A DNA stretch of 64,000 bases from Posidonia oceanica (taxonomy: Eukaryota; Streptophyta; Magnoliopsida; Alismatales; Posidoniaceae). The translations under genes and the position numbers were made by a program. The notes under the pieces were generated by a model. It was not told the origin of the DNA. It ran no database searches and saw nothing but the letters and a program-made list of their open reading frames with translations. Where the stretch lies: the NCBI GenBank assembly GCA_037176725.1, contig JAZBRS010000039.1:26758001-26822000 (forward strand), read 5' to 3'. Positions within the stretch are counted from its first letter, which is position 1. Each line of letters starts with the position of its first letter. This document shows positions 45,199 to 55,469 of this stretch, piece after piece.

Positions 45199-46401
45199 AT
45201 GGGTTTCCCCACCTTGGTAACCCCCGCACACTGCTCTGAGATCCTGCGAGAATGGATCAGCAAGCTGACAAGAGATGACTGTGAGAAGCTGCGCCCGTGG
45301 GGCATTCCGACCAAGCTACTCAAGGCTGGTGATGTAGAAGTGAGCCGCCATCTTCTGTGTGCTGCTGCGCGATTCTGGAAACCAGCACACCATGTCTTCC
45401 GTTTCGGCAGAACTGAACTGACGCCCACACTGGAAGAAGTGCGCCGGATCTACGGCTTTTCCAAGATCTTGGGGCCGCCCATCTTCATGAGGCGTGACGG
45501 ATACATGGCAGTCCTGAAACAGCTGACCGGCCTCTCTACCCAAAGTTGCCAGCAGAAGCTGATTTGTACTAGCGGGCCCATGCCTCTACTTCGCTTAGCG
45601 TACTTTGATGATATGGTGGAAAAGCGTGCTGAACTCGGAGACGAGCTGTGGCTCCGAGGGTTTGTCACCCGTTTCCTAGGCGAGCTGGTCTTTACTCATG
45701 GCAAGGTAACAGTGGCCGTCGAGATCGCTGAAATAGCACTCGCTGTGGTGACCCAGCACATAGACCTGGCACCAGTCGTCTTGGCAGAAACCTACCGCAG
45801 TCTGGACCGCATCTCGCATCGCTGCCGCCACTTTCATGGTTGCGGATCATTCATTCAGGTCTGGCTAGCGGCGCACACTGAGATAGACCTTCTGCGCCCC
45901 CAAGTGCATGCTTTCGAGGCCTACTGCAGCAGCGGCCATGCCAAGGCAATCAAGAGCGTCAAGGAAGAATATGAAAGGCTATCAGGACTGACAGACGACA
46001 CAGTCACATGGCGTATCATTCCTTCTGCAGCCGAAGCATTCACTGTCTTCTTCAATACACGCGACATGCGTCTGGTTGTGCTACCAGGATTTACTGCGGG
46101 TGTAGAATATCACCCTATCAGAGTCATGCGCCAGTTTGGCTTCCAGCAGGGCGCCTTTGTCGACAGCACAGCGCCTAAGCTTCTGCAAGAATATCCCCTC
46201 AGTACAACTGCCCCCACAAAGGAGCTGGCCAACCTGATGCAGCATGGGGTGCGATCAACAGACATCGCTGCAATAAAAGGTGTAAGGTGTGCCCCTGAGT
46301 ACATCACTAAGGTGCAGGACCTCTGGCCCATTAATGAAATCCCGCCGAGCGGTCCCCTATTCTCTGACTCTGGAAGATCAAAGAAGGCTCGAACCGGCTA
46401 G
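45199..46401 (+). CDS. ORF3 of element C: DUF7745 / plant-mobile-domain-like protein (400 aa)
   Basis: An uninterrupted 400-codon ORF on the same strand as gag-pol, 1.3 kb downstream of the integrase stop. The start is the ATG of MGFPTL, shared with A and B; the frame is open 25 codons further upstream but that part is not conserved. Recognisable blocks: TPTLEEVRRI.GF (about residues 75-90), a long central helical region with LAPVVLAETYRSLDRIS (about 185-205), a His/Cys-rich CRHFHGCG patch, then GVEYHPIRVMRQFGF (about 300-320). These match what I know of DUF7745 proteins, which are often encoded by or near plant retroelements; I did not see a signal peptide or membrane segment, so it is not an envelope protein. 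It is about 80 percent identical to B with many synonymous differences. Exact biochemical role unknown. Confidence 0.85.
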   Translation: MGFPTLVTPAHCSEILREWISKLTRDDCEKLRPWGIPTKLLKAGDVEVSRHLLCAAARFWKPAHHVFRFGRTELTPTLEEVRRIYGFSKILGPPIFMRRDGYMAVLKQLTGLSTQSCQQKLICTSGPMPLLRLAYFDDMVEKRAELGDELWLRGFVTRFLGELVFTHGKVTVAVEIAEIALAVVTQHIDLAPVVLAETYRSLDRISHRCRHFHGCGSFIQVWLAAHTEIDLLRPQVHAFEAYCSSGHAKAIKSVKEEYERLSGLTDDTVTWRIIPSAAEAFTVFFNTRDMRLVVLPGFTAGVEYHPIRVMRQFGFQQGAFVDSTAPKLLQEYPLSTTAPTKELANLMQHGVRSTDIAAIKGVRCAPEYITKVQDLWPINEIPPSGPLFSDSGRSKKARTG

Positions 46402-46780
46402 AGCCATCATGCCGCTGCCATTCTGTCTTCCTTTCAAATTGTGCTGTACTTTCTGGCCTGTCACGGGCATGTAATCAACAATTCTATCAATGCAAACTGT
46501 TCTGTGCTGGCTGTTCACATTTCAAAGCTGATCACGCATTCCGTGCTCCTCGTCGCTTACGTCCGGAGGCCCCTTGGCCCGACTGATTGCTCACATGACG
46601 CAGGGAAGCCCTCAACAAACGACCCAGGCTCCAGGACCTCCGCGAACCCACGCCGTCCAACCTGCTACCGGACATACCCGGCCGAGTCTCCTTTGGGCTG
46701 GTACCCCAAACTACTCGTCTGACAAACGCGTCAGTTTTGTCCATCCTTCGCTTTCTCGATACCGGGGACGTTTCGACCAA
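46402..46780 (+). other. Element C 3' untranslated segment after ORF3
   Basis: No gene seen. It includes the stretch around 46435-46460 with TGTGCTGTAC and TTCTGGCCTG, shared with B and A after their ORF3, and a single remnant of the 110-113-bp repeat (GGGCTGGTACCCCAAAC at about 46693) that is a long array in A. Confidence 0.7.
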
Positions 46781-46807
46781 CCCCTGGCATCATCCTGATA
46801 CCAGGGG
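46781..46807 (+). other. Hairpin CCCCTGGCATCA / TGATACCAGGGG in C 3' UTR
   Basis: Twelve-base arms with a TCC loop and one mismatch; counterpart of the perfect hairpin in B at 57171-57197 and in A near 5535 and 4506. Confidence 0.75.
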
Positions 46808-46844
46808 CATCTTTTCAGACGCCCCGCGGTATCTCACCCTTGTT

Positions 46845-46965
46845 CTCATCTCCTCTTTGCCGGCCGATAAGTCCGATATCTTATCACCTTTCCCGATCAA
46901 TCAATCTCATCATTATCTCATCTCCTCTTTGCCGGCCGATAAGTCCGATATCTTATCACCTTTTT
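46845..46965 (+). repeat. Two 72-bp units with CGG-CC-GATAAG...CTTATC
   Basis: CTCTTTGCCGGCCGATAAG recurs with a 72-bp period (about 46853 and 46925). Complementary GATAAG/CTTATC crossed by CGG/CCG in each. Confidence 0.85.
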
Positions 46966-47400
46966 CAGCAATAGCTCTCATCATTACCTCATCCCCCTTC
47001 TTTAGTAGTAGCTCTCATCATTACCTCACCCCCCTTCTTTAGCAATAGTTCTCATCATGACCTCACCCCCCTTCTTTAGCAATAGTTCTCATCATGACCT
47101 CATCCCCCTTCTTTAGCATTAGTTCTCATCATTACCTCACCCCCCTTCTTTAGCAATAGTTCTCATCATGACCTCACCCCCCCTTCTTTAGCATTAGTTC
47201 TCATCATTACCTCATCCCCCTTCTTTAGTGTTAGTTCTCATCATTACCTCATCTCCCTTCTTTAGCATTAGTTCTCATCATTACCTCACCCCCCTTCTTT
47301 AGCATTAGCTCTCATCATTACCTCACCCCCCTTCTTTAGCAATAGCTCTCATCATTACCTCATCTCCCTCTTTAGAAGTAGCCTCTCATCATGATCTCAT
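46965..47400 (+). repeat. Element C 37-bp tandem array
   Basis: About 12 units of the type TTCTCATCATTACCTCA followed by CCCCCCTTCTTTAGCAATAG. It is the counterpart of the 36-bp arrays of A and B but with its own unit sequence. Confidence 0.92.
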
Positions 47401-47504
47401 CCCCTCTTACCAAGCAACCAGGCACTCATCAATCAATCATTCAGCAATCAATCATTCAGCATTCGATCACTCATCACTCGATCATGCATCAATCAAGCAC
47501 CCTT

Positions 47505-48600
47505 AGGCTGATATCCTAAACTATCAACAATCAAGCACTCTCAGGCTGATATTCCTAAACTATCGACCCAGGCTGATATCCTAAACTATCTATTCTCAGG
47601 CTGATATTCCTAAACTATCTATCTCTTGGCCGATCCATGGTTGGCCCGTAGTTGTGTTATACGGCTGACATCCAGTAACTGTCCCTCGCAGTGCCACCAG
47701 GCTGATAACCTAAACTATCGATCTAGGCTGGTAACCTAAACTACCTAGGCTGATATCCTAAACTATCTATCCAGGCTGATATTCCTAAACTATCCGGCAT
47801 CTGCGTTATACGGCTGACATCCAGTAACTGTCCCTCGTAATTGCCCCCTCCAGTTGATAGGACTGTAAACTATCTATCTAGGCTGATACCCTAAACTATC
47901 TAGGCTGATATCCTAAACTATCTATCTAGGCTGATAACCTAAACTATCGATCCAGGCTGATATCCTAAACTATCCATGGCAATTACGTTATACGGCTGAT
48001 ATCCAGTAACTATCCCTTGCAATTGCTCTTTCCAGTTGATAGGACTGTAAACTATCGATCTAGGCTGATACCCTAAACTATCGATCTAGGCTGATACCCT
48101 AAACTATCGATCTAGGCTGATATCCTAAACTATCCATCGCAATTGCATTATACGGCTGACATCCAGTAACTGTCCCTCGCAAGGCCGCCAGGCTGATAAC
48201 CTAAACTATCTATCTAGGCTGGTAACCTAAACTACCTAGGCTGATATCCTAAACTATCTATCCAGGCTGATATTCCTAAACTATCCAGCACTTGCGTTAT
48301 ACGGCTGATATCCAGTAACTATCCCTCATGGTTTGCCCTTTCCAGTTGATAGGACTGTAAACTATCTATCTAGGATGATATCCTAAACTATCTAGGTTGA
48401 TATCCTAAACTATCTATCTAGGCTGATATCCTAAACTATCTATGGCAACCATGTTATACGGCTGATATCCAGTAACTATCACTCACAACTGCGCATTCCG
48501 GTTGATAGGACCGTAAACTATCGCCAGGCTGATAACCTAAACTATCGCCCTCGGCTGATGATCCGAAACTCATCCGGTCGATAAGTCCGACAACTTATCA
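47505..48600 (+). repeat. Element C 3'-UTR array: about 35 units with pseudoknot-like interleaved inverted repeats
   Basis: Units of 21-25 nt. Examples: AGG 47505-47507 pairs with CCT 47515-47517, crossing GATA 47510-47513 with TATC 47522-47525. CAGT 47851-47854 pairs with ACTG 47862-47865, crossing GATAG 47856-47860 with CTATC 47870-47874. GGTA 47730-47733 pairs with TACC 47742-47745. GATGA 48557-48561 pairs with TCATC 48570-48574, with CGG/CCG. The last unit has GATAAG 48580-48585 and CTTATC 48594-48599. A longer unit type (GTTATACGGCTGAYATCC then AGTAACTRTC) recurs every 150-250 bp. Confidence 0.9.
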
Positions 48601-48987
48601 CCTCCCCGCGCGACTCCGTCCCAAAAGACGGAGCCCCGCATCCTTCCGCGTCTGGGAAAAGGTCTGCCTCTCCCGTCGCGCCTTTGTAGCCTTGGCTATC
48701 CTTCTTTTCGTGGCAGGTCTGGACCTCCCGTCAAGTTCCGCGGCGCGTCGCAGCATCCCTCTTCAACATCGTCGACATCGCCAGCGTCACCCGCATCGCT
48801 TCGGTCTCCCCATCGATACTAACTCTAACACTAACTCTTGCATTGCATCCGCATTAGCATGCATCGCACGCGTTGCATCTCGCCCATTTGCACCTGCACA
48901 TTGCATTGCGGCAACGATCCGCGATGTTCGGCGCATCCGCCGAATAAGTGGCTCACGCCGATAGCAAACCCTCTGCTCTCGCCGGTC
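48601..48987 (+). other. Element C 3' untranslated segment before the polypurine tract
   Basis: No gene supported. Contains a block near 48905-48965 (CATCCGCCGAATAAG and CTCACGCC...ATAGCAAACC) that is shared with B 59785-59830 and A. Confidence 0.7.
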
Positions 48988-49071
48988 AAATGGGGTGTCT
49001 CGTCAACCCTAAGCAGCGGCCTCGCTTCGCTCGGCCTCGCTCAGGGAGGGGCATCTGTTGACACCCCATTT
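48988..49071 (+). promoter_or_regulatory. Element C polypurine tract inside boundary-spanning inverted repeat
   Basis: AGGGAGGGG at 49043-49051, then CATC, then the LTR. AAATGGGGTGTC (48988-48999) is the exact reverse complement of GACACCCCATTT (49060-49071) in the LTR start. In B the arms are AGATGGGGTGTC and GACACCCCATCT, so the difference between families is compensated on the other arm. Confidence 0.8.
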
Positions 49072-52000
49072 TGACAGGTTGGATCGTTTGGAGCCTTCCG
49101 GTGGCTGCTGGACCCGAACCCAGACCCAAACCTACACCTTCCTCTCCTTTTTTCCCCTCAAAACAAGCCTGAACTTGACCCGAGCTTACCCCCCTTTCTC
49201 GAGCCTGAAAACCCACCAAAATCCATAGGAACACTCACCCCTGATGACTTAGTAAACCCACCAAAAAACCTGCAAAATCTCAAACCAGACCCCTCCCAAA
49301 AAACCCTAGGAAACTTAGGCGAAAATACCCTTTTTCTACGCCTCAAAACCCCTCCGAAACTTCCTCAAAACCAAACCAAAACTCCAGGACAAGAACTAGA
49401 AACCCTAGACCCCGCACCCGCCAAATTTCACCCCTTTCGGAGACCCTTAAGACCCCTTTTCGCTGGAATTATCGTTTTCTCTCTCCGAGATTATCGTTTT
49501 CTCTCTCCTCTCTCTCTCCTGATTATCGTCTCTCTTTTCATCCCCTTCTCGCCCTCCTTCTGGCTTGGCAGCGGGCCCCCTTTGTACTCCTATCCCTTCT
49601 CTACCTTATTCCTATTTTTATTTTATTTTTACCATCTTTCTTGAATTTTAAAAAAAAATCTCTCCCCTCAAACCTACCTCTTTCCCTTTTATTCCCTTTT
49701 TTCCTCTTTTCTTCTTCTTTTTCTTTTCTTCTTCCTTCCTTTGCAAAAAACCTCAAAAATCCTTAAAAATCTGTAAAACCCCAAGGCCTAAAAGAAACAA
49801 ATCAGAATCCCCAGAAAAAGCAATTAAAAACATTAAATAAATAATTAAAAACCTAAACTAAATTAAATCAAGCTAAAAAGAAAATCAAGCATGCAAACTA
49901 AAAAATGCAAAACAAACTAAAATAAAATACTGTAAAATCAACTAAAAAACTGAAATAAAATCAGAATCTACCAAAAATGAAAACCCCACTAAAAGAATTA
50001 AAAAAAACAAACCCCAAGGGAAAGAATTAAAAATCAAATGCTAAAACAAGTAATTAAAGGAGACAAGAGGCTTAACCTAATAAACATGAGAAAAACAACA
50101 TAAGAACTTAATTAAAAAAGGAAAAAGAAAATACAGTTAAAAGACCTAAAATACTTAATCAAATCAGGAAAAATCCAACCAAAAAACATCAAGGAGAATT
50201 AACAAATAAAAAAACAAAAGCATGGATCAAAAGACTTAAAAAAGGAAAATACGAAAGACTAGAACTAAAAGCCCAAAACCCACTCAAAATAATGTAAAAA
50301 TAAATCCTAAAAATCCTAATTAACATCCTAAAATACTTAACAAGAACACACAATTTTAAAAACAATTTAAAAGAATTTAACTAACCCCTAATCAAGTGGA
50401 AAACAAATCAAAAACAAAATAAAACCCTAAAGCCCTAATCAAGCCTAAAACCCACTAATTAACCTAGAAACAGTCATTAAAAAATCCAATTAAGCATCCA
50501 ACCTACAACACAACTCATCTAATATTTTTATTTATTTTTATCCTTTTTTTTCTTTTCTATTTTCTTTTCCCTCTTTCTTCCCATCTTTCTTCCTTTCTTC
50601 TTTTTTTACCCTTTCTTTTCTTCTTTACTGGGCTCACCAGCCCATTATCCGATTTCTTCTTTTTTTAAAAAAAATCACAGCCCGCTGCTACAGTGATGCA
50701 CAGTCCTTCTTCTTCCTCCGCCCGCACGCTGGCAGTGGAACAGTGCACGCCGCCTGCCATTCTGCCCTCCTGCCACCTTCTGCTCGCGCCGAACGTCGGT
50801 CCGTGCTTCCTGCCATTGCCATGCCGTGGCATTCAATGCGGGCACCTGCAAAACCAAGAAGGGAGGCTATCAGAAGTCAGGCGGAAAGAGGAGGAGAAAA
50901 TCAGAGGGCATTTTCAGGAGAAAAGGAGGGGAGAAGAAGAGGATTTTGGGATCCCGGAAGAGAGACGAGGTTTTCCAGAGACGAGCCCGAGTGAGAGCGT
51001 GACCATTTTCTTCTCTGGAAGCCACCCAGAAACACCGGACCTCGGCCTCTCCTTCTCCCAGCAAACCAGCGCCCAAAACACCCCCGAAATCCTCCAGAGT
51101 TCCTTCCCCAATCTCACCCAGGTTACCTGCAATTCCACCCACCACTCCGCACAGAGAACAGCCCAGCCTTCCGCCTGAATCCTCCTGAAAGCCAGCCGAA
51201 CCCAGCTCCGAACCCATTCCGAAATTCCCCGCACTCCAGTCCACCATTGCCTCCCAAAATCCGCCCAGGTGATCCCCAAGACATCTCCTTTCCAAAGCCC
51301 CCAGCCTCGAATCCAACCGCTCGCCACCGACCGAGATTTCCACAACAAACACCTGTGACACTTCCAGACCAGAACTCCGACTCAACTCCAAGCCTACTCC
51401 ACACCTTCTAGAAACCCTCTCCAGGCGTCCAAACCCCATCGCCAGCATCCCAGCAACCCGTCGGAGCATTCCATCCAGCCTGAGGAGCAGCAGATACCCC
51501 CCCCGGTCTCCGGCCGTCATTCCTGGACCCAAAAGCGCCGGATTCCTCTCCGAGCTTCGAAGCTCGCGTCCAATCGCCCAGGAAGCGCCAGAAGCACCCC
51601 CAGAGTAGATCCCAATCTTCGTGAGCACCCGAGGACCACTGCCGCGACCGGACGGTCTCCACCGGCCACCTCCGACACTGCTGAGGTCGGGGGGACGCAC
51701 CAGGCACCGCCGCAGGTATTTCTCGCCCTCCCCCTCTCTCTCTCTTCCCCCTGCTGCTTTTCCACCCATCAGAAGCCAGCTCCCAATCTTCCAGCACCGT
51801 CCTCGACTCGCCGGACAGAGTGTCTTCTCCGGCGCCGGCCTCCTGTCCTCCCGATGCTCCGGACGACGGAACGGTGCCCGGACGGTCTCCAGAGCTCCGC
51901 ACAGACATCAGCTCCAACCTCCGCCGAACTGCGCCTCCACAAGCTCCCCCTGCAGGCGGTGCTGAGCTCCGGTGGCGTCTTGCTACAATGCCAGCCACCG

Positions 52001-54898
52001 CCGGCAGGACACTGTTTGTTTATTTTTTTTTTTAGTTATATAGTTTCGGTGTTGATATTGCATTTCTGTCTTATGTTTTTTTAGTTTTTCGTTTCAGTCC
52101 TTATGTCATTTAATATGCTTAGTTTTTAATTAAAAACCTTGCTATATTGCTTAATGTGTTCATGCTTTGTTGTATTTGCCTTCTGGTCCTGTCACTGTGC
52201 ATTTCAGTTATAATATTTTGCATCATAGTCCCTCAGTTTCTGATTTTTGCACATAGGTCCTGCATGAAATCAGATCATTTAAATGCATATAGTTTTCCAT
52301 ATAATATTGCAGTCCTGCCCCCTGCATGCTTTTATTTTTGCATTTAAGTCCCATGCACTGTAGAACTTAGGATTTATTTTTTTATTTTTGCATACTGCAT
52401 TGCATATTTTATCCTCTGCTTTTGTGCATTTGCAGTTAGGTCCATTTTAAATGGACAGTAACTGTGCTGCATGCATTTTACCTTATTACATTACATTTTT
52501 GACCCTGTTTTTTTTAAAAATTGCACATTAGTCCTGCCTACTGATTTCAGAGCATGTTTACCATATAAAATTGCATTTTCAGACCCTGCATGATTTGAAA
52601 ATCACACATAGAGTCTTGCATCTTTTGAAAAATCATGTGAAAAGACTGTTTTACCCCTAAGTTGCATTTTAGCTTCCCTGTTGGCAAAAATTGCATGTAT
52701 ACCCTCCACTTGCATTCCTGAACTCCCCAGAACCCCCGTTTTCTAGAAAATTTGCATCTTAGCCCCTTTCTTTTTCAAAAATACTTTTAAACCCCCGTTC
52801 TTTCCAAATGGCTTTTCCCTGTCTTCTCTGGCTTTGCATTGCATTCCGCATCCACTTAATCTTGCATTTAAGCTCCCCTTTGCATACACTAAGCGCTCCT
52901 AACTCCCCTTCACTTGGGAGGACCTCCAGCACACCCCTAGGACCTCCTGGATACTTAGATCCATTCCTCTCTCCTGTTCTGGCCCTTCTGCTCCGGAGCT
53001 GCGATATCTTTCAATCCGACCGTCGGATCTCCTCAAGTAAGCTGCCCAGGCGACCGTAGCGAAGCGCTCTTCAGCATGGACCAAACAGATCTCCGATCAG
53101 ACTCCCGGATCTCCAGGTATATCTTCCTGAACTTCTGCACTGCATTCATCTTGCATGCCATTTACACCATTTTGCGTGTCTTTTAGTTTCTTCGCCTCGT
53201 TTTGCGTGCCATCATGTTTTATCGCTCCGTTTCGCGCGCTGCTTCTTTGTCTTGCACCGTTTCGCGTGCCCTTTAGTTTTTTCGTCTCGTTTCACGTGTT
53301 TTCATGTTTTATCGCTCCGTTTTGCGCGCCACTTCTCTATCTTGCACCGTTTCGCGTGCCTTTTGATTTCTTCGCCTCGTTTTGCGTGCCATCATGTTTT
53401 ATCGCTCCGTTTTGCGCGCCGCTTCTTTGTCTTGCACCGTTTTGCGTGCCCTTTAGTTTTTTCGTCTCGTTTCGCGTGTTTTCATGTTTTATCGCTCCGT
53501 TTTGCGCGCCACTTCTCTATCTTGCACCGTTTTGCGTGCCTTTTGATTTCTTCGCCTCGTTTTGCGTGCCATCATGTTTTATCGCTCCGTTTTGCGCACC
53601 GCTTCTTTGTCTTGCACCGTTTTGCGTGCCCTTTAGTTTTTTCGTCTCGTTTCGCGTGTTTTCATGTTTTATCGCTCCGTTCTGCGCGCCACTTCTCTAT
53701 CTTGCACCGTTTTGCGTGCCATCATGTTTTATCGCTCCGGTTTGCGCGTCGCTTCTTTGCCTTGCACCGTTTTGCGTGCCTTTTAGTTTTCTCGCCCTGT
53801 TTTGCGTGTTTTCTTGTTTTCTCGCTCCGTTTTGCGCGCCACTCCTTTGCCTTGCACCGTTTTGCGTGCCTTTTAGTTTTTTTTGCCTTGTTTTGCGTGT
53901 TCTCATGTTTTCTCGCCCCTTTTTGCGCGCCGCTCCTCTGTCTTGCACCGTTTTGCGTGCCCTTTAGTTTTCTTGCCTCGTTTTGCACGCAGTCTTGTTT
54001 TCCTACACCGTTTTGCGTGCCCTTTCGTTTTCTCGTCTCGTTTTGCGTGCCCTGGCGTTTTCTGGCCCAGTTTTGCGCCCTTCTTTCGTTTTCTCGCACG
54101 GTTTTGTGTTCTTGTTCCATTTCTTGCATCATTTTGCATGTCAACCTTGTTTTCGCACCTTTTCGCATTCTTCTTTCGTTCCTCGCACTGTTTTACGCCG
54201 TTTTCCCTTGCATGTCGATTGCATTGCATGGTTTTCTCGCTGTTTTGTTTTATCGCCCGCATTTGCATATAGGGCGATGATGCTTACTGTCTGGAGTTCT
54301 CACGAGCCGGGTTCCGCCCGGTTCGGAACACAGACAGCGTTGCTGAGCGCTTAGATTGCACGTTTACTTCCTTGCATCGTCTTTCATTACTTAGAGCACA
54401 CCTTTGAGCATTTAGACAGGCATTCATTGGCACTTAGGCATTCAAAGTCTGCATTTCCCTGCATATGCGAGCGTAAGCCTAGAAAGACCGATTCTCGGGC
54501 GTGTCGGGGGTGCCTAACACCTTCCCCGCGCGTAACAGGAGTCCTTACCCTCTCTTGGCCCGCAATGACCATATTGCCCTTGTCCTAGGCACGAGTCACA
54601 TCATTTGCATTCATTTGCATCTTATTTCTTTTGCATTGCTTTGCTTTGCATCCTTTGCTTGGTTTTGCGTGATTATTCATGCATTTCCCCGATTTTCCTC
54701 GTCTTCCGATTTAATAGACTTGGTGGCGACTCCGATTTTGTCTTATCTTCTTCTTTTCGTTCCCTTTTTCCCCCTTTTAAATGTTTTCGAGTTAGGTCTT
54801 CCTTCTCGGACATAGCCGCTTATAGTGAGCCTGATTCCGATCGGTGCATGCGAGCTTTGGCATCGTGCATGGACGATCCGAACACCGGGATTACTACA
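49056..54898 (+). mobile_element. Element C 3' LTR (5843 bp)
   Basis: Same ends as the 5' LTR and followed by GCCAC. In stretches compared by eye, substitutions occur at roughly 1 in 150-200 bases and are nearly all transitions. The length excess over the 5' LTR (152 bp) is explained by one extra 180-bp repeat unit and loss of about 30 bp within the tandem region. Confidence 0.95.
53160..54130 (+). repeat. C 3' LTR tandem array, one 180-bp unit longer than in the 5' LTR
   Basis: TTCGTCTCGTTTC(G/A)CGTG recurs at 53281, 53461 and 53641, an exact 180-bp period; the 5' LTR has two such copies. A roughly 30-bp stretch present in the 5' copy is missing near 53715. Confidence 0.92.
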
Positions 54899-54903
54899 GC
54901 CAC
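54899..54903 (+). repeat. Target site duplication of C, right copy (GCCAC)
   Basis: Second copy of GCCAC; the B sequence resumes with CAATAAGCCGAGAG, which continues the sequence broken at 28205 when compared with the uninterrupted site in A. Confidence 0.96.
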
Positions 54904-55469
54904 CAATAAGCCGAGAGCCTGAGTAGGGTCCAGTGAGTCAAGGACCACTCCCTTCCTCTGCAGCAGGCATCAAAGCACTCCGTATGCTGAGGGCACCCTA
55001 GCATACCCATCCACCCAAGCATACCCCTCCACCCTAGCATACCCATCCATTCAAGCATACTTATTCATCCACTAATATTCATCCTCATAAGCATATCACC
55101 AGCATCTTGCATTCATACATCTTCTTTCTTTCCTTTCCTCTTCCATCAATCTCTCCGCTCTGCAACACGCTCAGGCCCTGAGGCAGTACTTCTCCCCAGC
55201 AGAGGCACATCGACGACACTCAAGCTGCGCTGGTCCAGACTTCCTACCAACCCTCGCCCCTGTGTCCGCAAGACTGCAATAGAATCCCCCTGCTTATCAG
55301 TGCTTAACTGCTATGTTCTGTTATCACTTTGATGCATGTTGGAACTACATTTCCAGTCTCAGTTTCTGCTTGTTGTCAGTAATTACATACCTGCGGGATC
55401 TGACTGTTTATTGATAGCAGGTACCTTCAAGCCTTGTAGTGATCAGCCCGTCTTCTGCAATCAAGTATA
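54904..55469 (+). other. Element B spacer, second part, upstream of ORF3
   Basis: No gene supported. Contains a short array of AGCATACCCATCCA-type words (about 54995-55110), matching A 7650-7760, and a candidate 3' splice site TTGATAGCAG|GTACC at 55420, 50 nt before the ORF3 start. Confidence 0.75.

Larger units (their letters stand above)
28206..54898 (+). mobile_element. Element C: near-complete Tat/Ogre-like Ty3/gypsy retrotransposon (26.7 kb)
   Basis: 5' LTR 28206-33896, PBS 33898-33915, leader, gag-pol 35217-43862, spacer, ORF3 45199-46401, repeat arrays, PPT 49043-49051, 3' LTR 49056-54898, with a perfect 5-bp duplication. All enzymatic domains are present. Three TAG codons in gag-pol would block a full-length polyprotein unless read through. 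The high similarity of its LTRs marks it as the most recent insertion here. Confidence 0.95.

Noticed and set aside
45199..46401. Envelope-like gene, from its position after integrase
   Set aside because: No signal peptide, hydrophobic membrane segment or fusion-peptide-like stretch is visible; the conserved blocks fit a DUF7745-type soluble protein.
47505..48600. Possible CRISPR array (short repeats with spacers)
   Set aside because: Units are contiguous and imperfect without unique spacers, lie inside a plant retrotransposon 3' UTR, and have no cas genes.
53155..54280. Open frames of up to 342 codons in the C 3' LTR
   Set aside because: Same cause: 30-bp monomers in a 180-bp unit. Frame length simply tracks repeat number (shorter in the 5' LTR).
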